NCBI GenBank assembly: GCA_030152625.1
Contig: JASLJD010000150.1
Coordinates: 1 to 7,292, forward strand
From: Erysipelothrix sp.
GTDB taxonomy: Bacteria > Bacillota_I > Bacilli_A > Erysipelotrichales > Erysipelotrichaceae
Direction of reading: 5' to 3'
DNA length: 7,292 bases
The number at the start of each line of letters is the position of its first letter. Position 1 is the first letter of the stretch. Below, in pieces: positions 1-6,738 of the stretch. The position numbers and the translations under genes are program-made. A model generated the notes under the pieces. The model saw only the letters and a program-made list of their open reading frames with translations. It was not told the origin of the DNA and ran no database searches.

Positions 1-586
1 AGGCTATGATGCGCTGTCTTCGGTGACGCCTTTCTACTACAAGTTTTCTTTTGAAGAAATAAAGAATTATTATTTTGAACTCAGTGAGGTTACGTCCTTA
101 GCGATGATAATTTATTCCATTCCCTTTCTTACAGGTGTTGAAATGGGCTTGGAAGAATTTGCGGAACTGTTTGAAAACGAGAAAATTGTGGGGGTTAAAT
201 ATACAACGGCTGATTTCTACCTCCTCCAACAACTCCGTGAACGCTTCCCTGATCATCTTATTTTCAGTGGTTTTGATGAGATGCTTTTACCGGCTTTAAG
301 TTTGGGTGTTGATGGTGCGATTGGTTCAACCTTTAATATCCAAGCGCCTTTAGCTCGCAAGGTTTTTGAATCGGTAGAAAAAGAGGATTTGGATTCAGCG
401 CGTTATTATCAAGAACAGATGAACCAAGTGATCAGCTCCTTACTGCAAGCAGGCTTGTACCCTTGTTTAAAAGAAATCCTTAAACTTGAAGGCGTTGATG
501 CAGGAGCGCTTCGTTTCCCGATGCAATCAGCTAACGAAAAACAAAAGCAAAGCGCAAAAGCAATCCATGCGAATTTAAAATTTTAA
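1..586 (+). CDS. nanA: N-acetylneuraminate lyase, 5'-truncated by window edge
   Basis: This gene encodes the aldolase that splits N-acetylneuraminate into N-acetylmannosamine and pyruvate in the cytoplasm, the first step of sialic acid catabolism (DHDPS/NanA TIM-barrel family, class I Schiff-base mechanism). The frame is open from base 2, reading GYDALSSVTPFYYKFSF, a NanA hallmark. The GTG at base 23 is an internal valine, not a start. The expected catalytic tyrosine is in IIYSIP (codon 113-115) and the Schiff-base lysine in GVKYTTADFY (codon 197-199). FSGFDEML and DGAIGSTFNI are further family blocks. About 194 residues are present out of the usual 290-300, so roughly 100 N-terminal residues, including the GxxGE region, lie to the left. 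It ends with TAA at 584-586 and is followed at once by a terminator, so it is probably the last gene of a nan operon. The family call is firm. Other DHDPS-superfamily aldolases are less likely given the NanA-specific blocks. Confidence 0.95.
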   Translation, partial: GYDALSSVTPFYYKFSFEEIKNYYFELSEVTSLAMIIYSIPFLTGVEMGLEEFAELFENEKIVGVKYTTADFYLLQQLRERFPDHLIFSGFDEMLLPALSLGVDGAIGSTFNIQAPLARKVFESVEKEDLDSARYYQEQMNQVISSLLQAGLYPCLKEILKLEGVDAGALRFPMQSANEKQKQSAKAIHANLKF

Positions 587-589
587 AGT

Positions 590-625
590 AAACAGCTGTC
601 TTTCATCAAGGACAGCTGTTTTTTT
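590..625 (+). terminator. Rho-independent terminator after nanA
   Basis: A perfect 10-bp inverted repeat, AACAGCTGTC (591-600) and GACAGCTGTT (611-620), encloses a 10-base loop. A590 and T621 can extend the stem by one pair. A run of seven T (619-625) follows directly. The stem begins 4 bases after the nanA stop codon. This separates the nanA transcript from the downstream operon. Confidence 0.93.
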
Positions 626-736
626 AATTTCCTGGATAATTCTTAAAATAATGCTAGAAATAGGGGGTATTTTTAAGAAAACAAGGACAAAATAAAGATA
701 ATTCTGTCCAAGACTTAAAAACAAGCTGTATCTTGC
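626..736. other. Intergenic regulatory region with short direct and inverted repeats
   Basis: This AT-rich stretch holds no credible gene. GATAATTCT occurs twice (635-643 and 697-705), and in both cases CTTAAAA (642-648 and 714-720) and a TGCTA element (652-656 and 733-737 region) follow in the same order, which suggests a degenerate duplication or repeated regulator sites. GGACA (685-689) and TGTCC (705-709) form an inverted repeat with a 15-base spacer. A secondary promoter could use TTAAGA (673-678) and GATAAT (697-702) with an 18-base spacer. None of these is proven; they are recorded as candidate operator material upstream of the main promoter. Confidence 0.4.
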
Positions 737-742
737 TAAAAT
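715..742 (+). promoter_or_regulatory. Extended -10 promoter of the four-gene operon
   Basis: The -10 is TAAAAT at 737-742 (5 of 6 to TATAAT), preceded by the TGn extension (TGC, 734-736). A weak -35, TTAAAA at 715-720 (4 of 6), lies 16 bases upstream. The weak -35 is typical of extended -10 promoters. Transcription would start near 749. A small palindrome, CAAG-N6-CTTG (722-735), sits within the spacer and could be bound by a regulator. This is a prediction from base patterns only. Confidence 0.55.
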
Positions 743-750
743 GAGAGTGG

Positions 751-765
751 ATGAAAGCGCTTATT
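751..765 (+). promoter_or_regulatory. cre-like (CcpA/LacI-family) operator
   Basis: ATGAAAGCGCTTATT fits the published degenerate cre consensus WTGNAANCGNWNNCW at every fixed position except the penultimate C. It contains the palindromic core AAGCGCTT (755-762). It lies a few bases downstream of the predicted transcription start, where CcpA binding would block the promoter or elongation. A local LacI-type repressor that recognises a similar palindrome is an equally fair reading. Confidence 0.5.
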
Positions 766-769
766 TACT

Positions 770-785
770 AGGTGGTGGATGGATG
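770..785 (+). promoter_or_regulatory. Ribosome binding site deciding the SGNH hydrolase start
   Basis: AGGTGG at 770-775 lies 7 bases before ATG 783. The in-frame upstream ATG at 741 overlaps the predicted -10 box, lacks a Shine-Dalgarno sequence and would add 14 residues outside the family fold. Start 783 is therefore preferred. Confidence 0.8.
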
Positions 786-1418
786 AAAAAATACTTGGCT
801 TTGGGTGATTCGCTCACTCATGGTTATGGGCTTAAAGAAGAAGAGAAATGGCCGTATTTGCTTTCAAAATTACAAGGGATTGAAGTCATTAATGAGGGTA
901 TCAATGGCGAAGAATTAAGTGAAGCCCTTCTTCGCTTGGATGAAGTTTTGACGCATCCCGTTCAAAAAGTTTTTATCAACTTTGGAACCAACGATGTGAT
1001 GGTCCAACAAGATCGCTTTGCGCAAGTTGATTTTGTAGCTTTTCGTAAAAACATGGAAAAACTCATTGATGCTTTTATTGAAAGAAATATTGAAGTTATT
1101 TGGATTTCGGTTCATCCGATTATTGAAGGGGATCCGAAGGCAGCTTCTTATTTCTTTGGAAGACATGATCCGAAACAATATCGTAAGCAAAGTCCCAATG
1201 ACTTGCTTCGTTTATGTCGTGATCATGCCCAAGCTGTTTGTGAGATGAAAGATGTTTTCTTTGTTGATTTATTTTCAGATCCGATGATGCAAAATAAATC
1301 AAAGGTTTTGCGAACTGTTGAGAACAGTGGAGAAGAGGATGGGGTTCATTACTCCAAAGAAGGCGCCGCTTATCTTGCGCATTATTTAGATCGAATCTTA
1401 AGGGAGGAAATAGAATGA
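783..1418 (+). CDS. SGNH/GDSL-family hydrolase (probable carbohydrate esterase)
   Basis: This is a 211-residue cytoplasmic serine esterase of the SGNH/GDSL superfamily, the usual size for a single-domain member. The visible blocks are: block I, LALGDSLTHGYG, with nucleophile Ser10; block II glycine in the NEGINGEEL stretch (about Gly42); block III, NFGTNDV, with oxyanion Asn70; and block V, DGVHYS, with Asp186 and His189 completing the triad. No signal peptide is seen. It starts the operon and its TGA overlaps the next ATG (ATGA, 1415-1418). Known family members remove acyl groups from sugars, lipids or peptides. Because it sits between nanA and a GH20 gene, removal of O-acetyl groups from sialic acid or HexNAc glycans is a reasonable inference, but sequence alone does not fix the substrate. 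Residues about 116-138 form an insertion rich in charged and aromatic residues before the last third of the fold and may shape specificity. Confidence 0.9.
   Translation: MKKYLALGDSLTHGYGLKEEEKWPYLLSKLQGIEVINEGINGEELSEALLRLDEVLTHPVQKVFINFGTNDVMVQQDRFAQVDFVAFRKNMEKLIDAFIERNIEVIWISVHPIIEGDPKAASYFFGRHDPKQYRKQSPNDLLRLCRDHAQAVCEMKDVFFVDLFSDPMMQNKSKVLRTVENSGEEDGVHYSKEGAAYLAHYLDRILREEIE
1401..1418 (+). promoter_or_regulatory. Strong RBS and ATGA coupling, gene 1 to gene 2 of operon
   Basis: AGGGAGG (1401-1407) lies 7 bases before ATG 1415, inside the end of the SGNH gene. The stop and start share ATGA at 1415-1418. This fixes the start of the 628-residue protein and implies coupled translation. Confidence 0.85.
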
Positions 1419-3301
1419 TTGCTGTTATTACAAGAGATCAATCTGACATTTTAAAAGTTTTGGATAAGAATTTAATTGAATATGAACTGCTTCATCCTGA
1501 GTTCAAACAACTCAATGAATATCGAGCTGTGATGATTTTAGGGGGTACCGAAGAGGAACCTTTAAAATTAAAACCTCAGCAAAGACAGGAAATAGAACGT
1601 TTTATCGATCAAGGTGGTAAGGTTTTTGCTGAATACATTGTATCTTTAGGTGCTTTCACAAGCGATGGGATTCAAGATGCTCGTTTTGAACGCTTCGCTT
1701 GGATTGATGATTCTGTAGCAGGACTTCAGCAATACGAAATCATCGACCCTCAAAGCAGTTTTCGAATTGTTCCGTTTCATGAGGTCTTAGAAAGTCGAAA
1801 AGTCCTTGCTCGCTTTACCTCTGATCATGCTCATTCTTATCTTTATGAGGACTTGCGTCATGATTTTGATGTGAAAGATTATGCAATTTTTCTAGAAAGA
1901 GAGAATGTCTTGGTTTCAGCGGTTCAACTGGCCCAGTTTCGTCAAAACCGCTATGCACCTGTGCAAAGAATCGATGCTTTAATTTCACATATACTGACTT
2001 GGCTTCTTGATGAAAAGGTCGATGCGAGTCTTTTAAAAGCACCTTATAGCTTAAATAATCGCGCTGATAATCGTGAAGAAGTGGTCTTAAAAGCAATCGA
2101 TTGGTTCGATGAGGCCAATATTCTGATAGAAGGCGGACGCGGTGGTGTCTATGAAGGTTTTGGGACTGAAATCTATGGGGATGGCCAACAACGCTTCGCA
2201 AGCAATGTTCGGGGGGATTGTGTCGGTGAAGCTTCATGGCTTTATTATTTAGCGGGGCATTATTTTGAAGATGAGAGCTATGCAGCGATTGCCGAGAACC
2301 TTCGTCAAGTAGCGTTAAAAGATTTCACCGTTCAATCGGGTTTTCATGCGGGTTTTGTCCGATGGTCAGATGCTGCTTGGGAAAGTAATTATGGTGATGA
2401 TGTTGCGCGTATGATCATGCCGATTCTTTTTAAAAATTTATTGGGCGATCAAGATGAAGAGGAACTGGCGATTTTAGAGAAAATTTTAAACTTCCATTTA
2501 AAAACAACCGGTTCCGATGGCTTGCGTCGTGGACGCTTTGAAATCGAAGAAATCAATGAGGAAAACATCCATTTGATTCAAAAAGAAGAAGATCAAACTG
2601 CCAGTGCGCATTATAATGCCTACTATCATGCCAGTTTACTGCTTGGCTATCGTCTTTTGGGGCATGAAGCCTATCTTGACTATGGTCAAAAAGGTCTGGA
2701 TAAACTTTTAGGCATGTATCCAAAAACAAAGCGAGAACAATCCCAAACTCAAGAAGAAGCACGCTTAATCTTGCCTGTTTCGATTGCCCTTTGGGTAACA
2801 GAGGATCCAAAATATGAGCGCTTTTTAGAAAGCATTGTTTCAGATATGAAGAAACGTCTGCACCCAAGTGGCGCGTATTTAGAATGGGATGAGGGTTATC
2901 AGGCCTCGATGCGTCATACAAAAGGGGATGGCGAATGTTCGCTCTTATCACGGAATGGAGATACGGTTGTGGATCTGCTCTATACAAATAACTGGCTCCC
3001 TTTTGCTTTCGCAATGGCTTATATTGCGACAGATAATGAGGCTTATTTAGACGATTTTGAAAACATCGTTTCCTTTTTATCGAAGATTCAAATGCGATCG
3101 GATCTTCCTGAGATCGACGGTGTTTGGGCTCGTGGTTTTGACCCTGATTTGAAAGAGTATTTTGGCTCACCAGCTGATAAAGGCTGGGGTCCATATTGTG
3201 TTGAGTCAGGATGGACTGTTTCCCAAATTGCCTCAGGGATCTTGCTTTCATTGATTTTGGATGAGTTTAAAGAAAATTTAGGAAAAGGAGCGTTGAAATG
3301 A
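1415..3301 (+). CDS. Two-domain protein: glutaminase-like fold plus probable alpha/alpha-toroid domain, function unknown
   Basis: This 628-residue soluble protein has no signal peptide or membrane segment, and I do not recognise it as a named enzyme. Residues 1 to about 200 look like a class I glutamine amidotransferase-like (ThuA or beta-galactosidase-trimerisation type) alpha/beta domain: a MIAVITRD opening strand, VMILGGTEEEP after the second strand, a basic helix, then GGKVFAEYIVSLGAF. No nucleophilic cysteine is present at the elbow, so this part is probably structural or ligand-binding. It ends with an RIDALISHILTWLL helix. Residues about 215-620 are helix-rich with repeated aromatic-acidic loops (RGDCVGEASW 267-275, NYGDDVAR 325-332, GAYLEWDEGY 486-495, RNGDTVVDLLYTNNW 513-527, EIDGVWARGFD 566-576, YCVESGW 594-600), as in six-hairpin alpha/alpha-toroid glycosidases, lyases and epimerases. 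Candidate catalytic acids are D268, E272, D328/D329, E490 and D492. Its position before a FAD oxidoreductase and a GH20 suggests a carbohydrate substrate. The gene is certain; the function is open. Confidence 0.88.
   Translation: MIAVITRDQSDILKVLDKNLIEYELLHPEFKQLNEYRAVMILGGTEEEPLKLKPQQRQEIERFIDQGGKVFAEYIVSLGAFTSDGIQDARFERFAWIDDSVAGLQQYEIIDPQSSFRIVPFHEVLESRKVLARFTSDHAHSYLYEDLRHDFDVKDYAIFLERENVLVSAVQLAQFRQNRYAPVQRIDALISHILTWLLDEKVDASLLKAPYSLNNRADNREEVVLKAIDWFDEANILIEGGRGGVYEGFGTEIYGDGQQRFASNVRGDCVGEASWLYYLAGHYFEDESYAAIAENLRQVALKDFTVQSGFHAGFVRWSDAAWESNYGDDVARMIMPILFKNLLGDQDEEELAILEKILNFHLKTTGSDGLRRGRFEIEEINEENIHLIQKEEDQTASAHYNAYYHASLLLGYRLLGHEAYLDYGQKGLDKLLGMYPKTKREQSQTQEEARLILPVSIALWVTEDPKYERFLESIVSDMKKRLHPSGAYLEWDEGYQASMRHTKGDGECSLLSRNGDTVVDLLYTNNWLPFAFAMAYIATDNEAYLDDFENIVSFLSKIQMRSDLPEIDGVWARGFDPDLKEYFGSPADKGWGPYCVESGWTVSQIASGILLSLILDEFKENLGKGALK
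3285..3301 (+). promoter_or_regulatory. RBS and ATGA coupling, gene 2 to gene 3 of operon
   Basis: AAGGAG (3285-3290) lies 7 bases before ATG 3298. The stop TGA of the upstream gene and this ATG share ATGA at 3298-3301, again implying translational coupling. Confidence 0.85.
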
Positions 3302-4866
3302 TTCAAGTTGATATTGCGGTCATCGGTGGGGGCATGGGTGGTGTTGCCGCTGCGCTTGCAGCTTGCCGAAATGGACAAAGAGTATTATTGACAGAAGAAA
3401 GTGTTTGGCTCGGTGGACAAGTAACAACTCAAGCCGTTCCACCCGATGAGCACGAATACATTGAAAAATATGGTCGTACAGAAACATATGCTCAATATCG
3501 TGAGCATGTTCGGGATTATTATCGTCGCTATTATCCGCTAAGAGAAAAAGCTGCGAAAGATCCATTGCTTAATCCAGGTAAAGGATGGGTGAGTGCCCTT
3601 TGTCATGAACCGAAAGTGAGTGCACGGATTTTTGAAGATCTCTTGAGTCCTTACCTAGCGAATGGGCAATTGACCCTTTGGTATGAAACAGAGGCGATTT
3701 CAGCTTATCGAAACGATGAGAAAATTGTGGACTTTGTCTGGGTTTATCGTAAAGATGTCCAAGAAAAAGTTCGTGTCGAAGCGGATTATTTCTTAGATGC
3801 AACAGAGTTGGGCGATTTGTTGCCAATGACTGACACCGCCTATGTCACAGGCAGTGAAAGCAAAGAGGATACCGGAGAATTGCATGCTATTGAAAAAGCG
3901 GACCCTTTGGATATGCAGGCCATTACTTGGTGCTTTGCGGTTTCATTGGAAGATGAAGGGGACTATACGATTGAAAAACCGGCTTTGTATGATTTTTGGA
4001 AAGAACATCGTTCCGATTTTTGGCCGGGTTCACAGCTCAGTTGGACCTATGTTGAGCCGCATACACTCAATCCGATTGATGGCTCGATGAAAAAAGAAGA
4101 AGGCAAAGTGGATCTTTTTGGCTATCGTAAGATGCTTGATCGAAGTAATTTTGAAGAGGGTTTTTTAAGTGGCGATGTGACTTTGGTCAATTGGCCACAA
4201 AATGATTACTGGTTAGGTCCTATTTTTGAGATCGATGAGAAAGCGGCAGAACGTCATCTTTACTATGCGAAAGAACTTTCACGCTCGCTGCTTTATTGGT
4301 TGCAGACAGAAGCCGATGGTAAGGGTTATCCTAACTTGAAGCCTCGTGGCGATGTCATGGGAACAGAAGATGGTTTTGCGATGCGTCCTTATATTCGTGA
4401 GTCACGCCGTATTGTCGGTGAGTTTCGTGTTGTAGAAGGGCATATCGGTGTCGATATGCGTAAGGATGATGATCGTGCTGCTTATTTTGAGGATTCAGTG
4501 GGTCTAGGACATTATCATTTAGACCTTCACCCAAGTACAGGACAGCGAACTTATGTTGATATGGAAAGCTATCCCTTCCAAATTCCAATGGGAGCCTTGA
4601 TCCCGGTGGAGACAAAAAACCTCATTCCAGCCGCCAAAAACATCGCGACAACCCATATTACCAATGGTACTTATCGCTTGCATCCTGTTGAGTGGAATAT
4701 TGGTGAGTCTGCAGCGTTGATGGCTGTTTATTCTTTAAAAACAAATCAGACATTGAAAGAAATACGTGCTAAAGATCTCAAGTCCTTCCAAAAATTTCTA
4801 ATAGAAGAAGGCGTGCAAATCGAATGGCCAGAAGAGATCTTAGATAGTTGGGAGCCGATAACATGA
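3298..4866 (+). CDS. FAD-dependent oxidoreductase (FAD_oxidored family)
   Basis: This 522-residue cytoplasmic flavoprotein belongs to the family often listed as FAD_oxidored (Pfam PF12831); some members are mis-named xanthan lyase in databases. The N-terminal Rossmann dinucleotide motif is DIAVIGGGMGG (G10, G12, G15), with the ribose-binding acid at E33/E34 after the second strand. WLGGQVTTQAVPPDEH (37-52) matches the family's second FAD-contact loop. YFLDATELGDLLPM (164-177) matches the conserved ATG-D segment. YIRESRRIVGE (365-375) and the C-terminal NLIPAAKNIATTH and HPVEWNIGESAAL (441-473) are the closing FAD-binding blocks; the last is GESAA where GQAAG is more usual. The middle (about 180-350) is the variable substrate domain, rich in Trp, Tyr and Asp. 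It probably oxidises a hydroxyl of a sugar or glycoside, but substrate and electron acceptor are not visible. It overlaps both neighbours by ATGA. Confidence 0.9.
   Translation: MIQVDIAVIGGGMGGVAAALAACRNGQRVLLTEESVWLGGQVTTQAVPPDEHEYIEKYGRTETYAQYREHVRDYYRRYYPLREKAAKDPLLNPGKGWVSALCHEPKVSARIFEDLLSPYLANGQLTLWYETEAISAYRNDEKIVDFVWVYRKDVQEKVRVEADYFLDATELGDLLPMTDTAYVTGSESKEDTGELHAIEKADPLDMQAITWCFAVSLEDEGDYTIEKPALYDFWKEHRSDFWPGSQLSWTYVEPHTLNPIDGSMKKEEGKVDLFGYRKMLDRSNFEEGFLSGDVTLVNWPQNDYWLGPIFEIDEKAAERHLYYAKELSRSLLYWLQTEADGKGYPNLKPRGDVMGTEDGFAMRPYIRESRRIVGEFRVVEGHIGVDMRKDDDRAAYFEDSVGLGHYHLDLHPSTGQRTYVDMESYPFQIPMGALIPVETKNLIPAAKNIATTHITNGTYRLHPVEWNIGESAALMAVYSLKTNQTLKEIRAKDLKSFQKFLIEEGVQIEWPEEILDSWEPIT
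4850..4866 (+). promoter_or_regulatory. RBS and ATGA coupling deciding the GH20 start
   Basis: GGGAG (4850-4854) lies 8 bases before ATG 4863, which overlaps the TGA of the oxidoreductase as ATGA (4863-4866). An in-frame TTG at 4848 would add only five residues and has no comparable Shine-Dalgarno sequence in front of it. The same overlap occurs at the two earlier junctions, so ATG 4863 is preferred. Confidence 0.8.
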
Positions 4867-6725
4867 GTATCTTACCGATACCCGAAAAAATGAAGGTCAA
4901 AGAGGGTTTTTATTATCTAGATCGTGACAGCAAAATTATTTTAGAAGCAAATTTAAATCCTCAAAGTTATGAAGATGCGAAGTTTTTTGTTCAAAGAAGT
5001 GAAGAGGAAACAGGTCTCCGTTTTGGTATTTTAAAAGGAAAATCCAAACGTTTTTCTGGTGTTCATCTTTTGCGAAGCGAATATTTGGAAAATCAAGCTT
5101 ATGAACTTAAAATCGATGCTGAAGGAATCTTTATATGGTCAAACAGTGAGTGTGGATTTCATTATGGCTTAATGAGCCTTCTTCAAATGATTAAAAAACA
5201 TGGTTTAAAGTTGCCGTATGTGGAGATTGAAGATCGACCTCATTTCTTGCACCGTGGTTTTTATCATGATGTCACACGAGGCAAAGTTCCGAAAAAAGAA
5301 ACCATCTTTGAAATCATTGATGTGCTCAGTGAGTATAAGATTAATGAATTTCAACTGTATATCGAGCATACATTTTTATGGGAAGGTTTGAGTGAGGCTT
5401 TTCGTGATAAAGATGCTCTTTCGGCAGAGGATATTTTAGAAATCGATGCCTATGCTCATCGACGTCATGTTGAGCTGATTCCGTCGATTGCGACTTTTGG
5501 TCATATGTATGAGATTTTACGGACGCAATCCTATGCGCATCTGTCGGAAAAACCGATTGATTTTGAAGAGCCTTTTTCTTTTGTGAACCGAATGGCTCAT
5601 CATACAATCAGTGTGAGTGAGGAAGAGAGCTTGGAGCTTGTGCGGCATATGATTGAATCCTTTATTCCGCTTTTCCGTTCCAATAAATTCAATATTTGTG
5701 GGGATGAGACCTTTGATTTAGGGGCTTATCGTAATAAGGAATTAGCCAAAGAGAAGGGTGTTGGCCGTCTTTATGTCGATTTTTTAAATGAAATCATTTC
5801 GATTGTGAAAGAAAATGGTCGCCAAGTACTTTTTTGGGGCGATATCATCGTGAAGCATCCTGATTTACTATCTGAATTACCTCAAGATGTTGTTTGTTTA
5901 AACTGGGGTTATCATGCTTCGGTAACAGAAGATCATACTCGTATTATTGCGGAATCAGGGGTTCCCCAATATGTCTGCCCTTCAACCACTGGTTGGAATC
6001 GGATGATTAACTGGCTGGATAACAGTTCAGAAAACATTCGTAAGATGGTCTCGTATGCGAAGAAATATCATGCCTACGGTATTTTAAATACGGATTGGGG
6101 CGATCATGGTCATGTGAACCTCTTGTCAAGTTCGATGCCGATGATTGTTTATGCTGCAGCCCTATCTTGGAATCCCAATGGTTTAGAAAATGATGGGCTG
6201 GCCGATCCCATTATCTCTAAGTCTTATTATGGTGAAGAGAATGCAGAGATCTTGGGCCTTCTTCGTCGAATCTCACGTCAACAACCTGCCAATTGGTCCT
6301 ATATCAATTTTCATTTAGAAAGAGATTATGCAAACCAATCGGTTGTGGAGCCTTATTTTGAAGTAATGAGAAACTTGGATAGCCAAGAGATCTATCAAGC
6401 TTATGAGAATTTGAAGGATTTAAGAAAAGAGCTGCTTGAGAAGGGGCGTACACTGCATCCACGCTTTACTCAAGATTTCAATGAGTTTTTGGTGATGAGC
6501 GAATTGATGTCTTTGACACAAGAAAGTTTTTTATACATGATGAAATATGATATGGATCTTGAAACAGTTCCTTTAACGCGTCCAGCGCTTGAAATTGCTG
6601 AAGATATTGAATATGCCATGGAGGATTATAAAGAGGTTTGGCGTGAGCGGAATCGAGAAAGTGAAATTTTTCGTGTCACGGATAAATTCTATTTGCTTGC
6701 GGATAAGCTTCGCACATATCATTAA
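4863..6725 (+). CDS. GH20 beta-N-acetylhexosaminidase-like enzyme, cytoplasmic
   Basis: This 620-residue enzyme is expected to remove terminal beta-linked GlcNAc or GalNAc by the GH20 substrate-assisted mechanism. Residues 1 to about 122 form the small alpha/beta GH20b-type domain (AYELKIDAEGIFIWS, then GFHYGLMSLLQMI). The TIM barrel starts at EDRPHFLHRGFYHDVTRG (123-140), where Arg131 is the usual sugar-binding arginine, and continues with EFQLYIEHTFLWEG and LIPSIATFGH. The key Asp-Glu pair is D281-E282 in FNICGDETFDLG (codons 5703-5708): Asp orients the N-acetyl group and Glu is the general acid. LFWGD, LNWGY and NTDWGDHGH supply the later tryptophans and acids of the pocket. Residues from about 445 form a helical C-terminal extension. 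There is no signal peptide, so it acts on imported oligosaccharides. It is the last gene of the overlapping set; TAA at 6723-6725 is followed by 37 bases with no terminator before the lipoprotein gene. Family call is firm; linkage and aglycone are unknown. Confidence 0.92.
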   Translation: MSILPIPEKMKVKEGFYYLDRDSKIILEANLNPQSYEDAKFFVQRSEEETGLRFGILKGKSKRFSGVHLLRSEYLENQAYELKIDAEGIFIWSNSECGFHYGLMSLLQMIKKHGLKLPYVEIEDRPHFLHRGFYHDVTRGKVPKKETIFEIIDVLSEYKINEFQLYIEHTFLWEGLSEAFRDKDALSAEDILEIDAYAHRRHVELIPSIATFGHMYEILRTQSYAHLSEKPIDFEEPFSFVNRMAHHTISVSEEESLELVRHMIESFIPLFRSNKFNICGDETFDLGAYRNKELAKEKGVGRLYVDFLNEIISIVKENGRQVLFWGDIIVKHPDLLSELPQDVVCLNWGYHASVTEDHTRIIAESGVPQYVCPSTTGWNRMINWLDNSSENIRKMVSYAKKYHAYGILNTDWGDHGHVNLLSSSMPMIVYAAALSWNPNGLENDGLADPIISKSYYGEENAEILGLLRRISRQQPANWSYINFHLERDYANQSVVEPYFEVMRNLDSQEIYQAYENLKDLRKELLEKGRTLHPRFTQDFNEFLVMSELMSLTQESFLYMMKYDMDLETVPLTRPALEIAEDIEYAMEDYKEVWRERNRESEIFRVTDKFYLLADKLRTYH

Positions 6726-6738
6726 AAAATGGTAAAAT
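6709..6738 (+). promoter_or_regulatory. Probable extended -10 promoter for the lipoprotein gene
   Basis: TAAAAT at 6733-6738 is preceded by TGG (6730-6732), the same extended -10 form as the operon promoter. A weak -35, TTCGCA at 6709-6714 (4 of 6), lies 18 bases upstream inside the GH20 gene. It could give extra expression of the transporter genes in addition to read-through from the operon. This is a base-pattern prediction only. Confidence 0.4.

Larger units (their letters stand above)
783..6725 (+). other. Four-gene translationally coupled operon
   Basis: The SGNH hydrolase, two-domain toroid protein, FAD oxidoreductase and GH20 genes overlap at each of three junctions by the same 4 bases (ATGA at 1415-1418, 3298-3301 and 4863-4866), each with a Shine-Dalgarno sequence 7 or 8 bases before the start. 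One promoter near 715-742 is seen in front, none between, and no terminator inside. Such spacing implies matched expression and a shared pathway. Confidence 0.88.

Noticed and set aside
23..25. GTG at 23 as the start of a short NanA
   Set aside because: The frame is open to the left edge and the upstream residues GYDALSS are conserved NanA sequence, so the gene is cut by the window rather than truncated.
741..782. Longer SGNH hydrolase starting at ATG 741
   Set aside because: The ATG overlaps the predicted -10 box, has no Shine-Dalgarno sequence, and the extra 14 residues lie over the cre-like site and RBS. Start 783 fits the family.
626..782. Riboswitch or small RNA in the intergenic region
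   Set aside because: No extended conserved fold could be drawn. Only short 4-5 bp inverted repeats are present, and the leader after the predicted transcription start is about 34 bases, too short for a known riboswitch class.
1815..3378. Long antisense open frames opposite the two-domain gene
   Set aside because: They lack RBS and recognisable domains, are rich in His, Arg, Ser and Gln as expected for the reverse strand of this gene, and are shadows of a well-supported coding frame.
4848..4862. TTG start for the GH20 gene
   Set aside because: It adds five residues with no supporting RBS. ATG 4863 has GGGAG 8 bases upstream and the same ATGA overlap as the other junctions.
5341..5607. Antisense open frame opposite the GH20 catalytic barrel
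   Set aside because: The sense strand carries conserved GH20 residues throughout. The antisense frame has no start context or family features.
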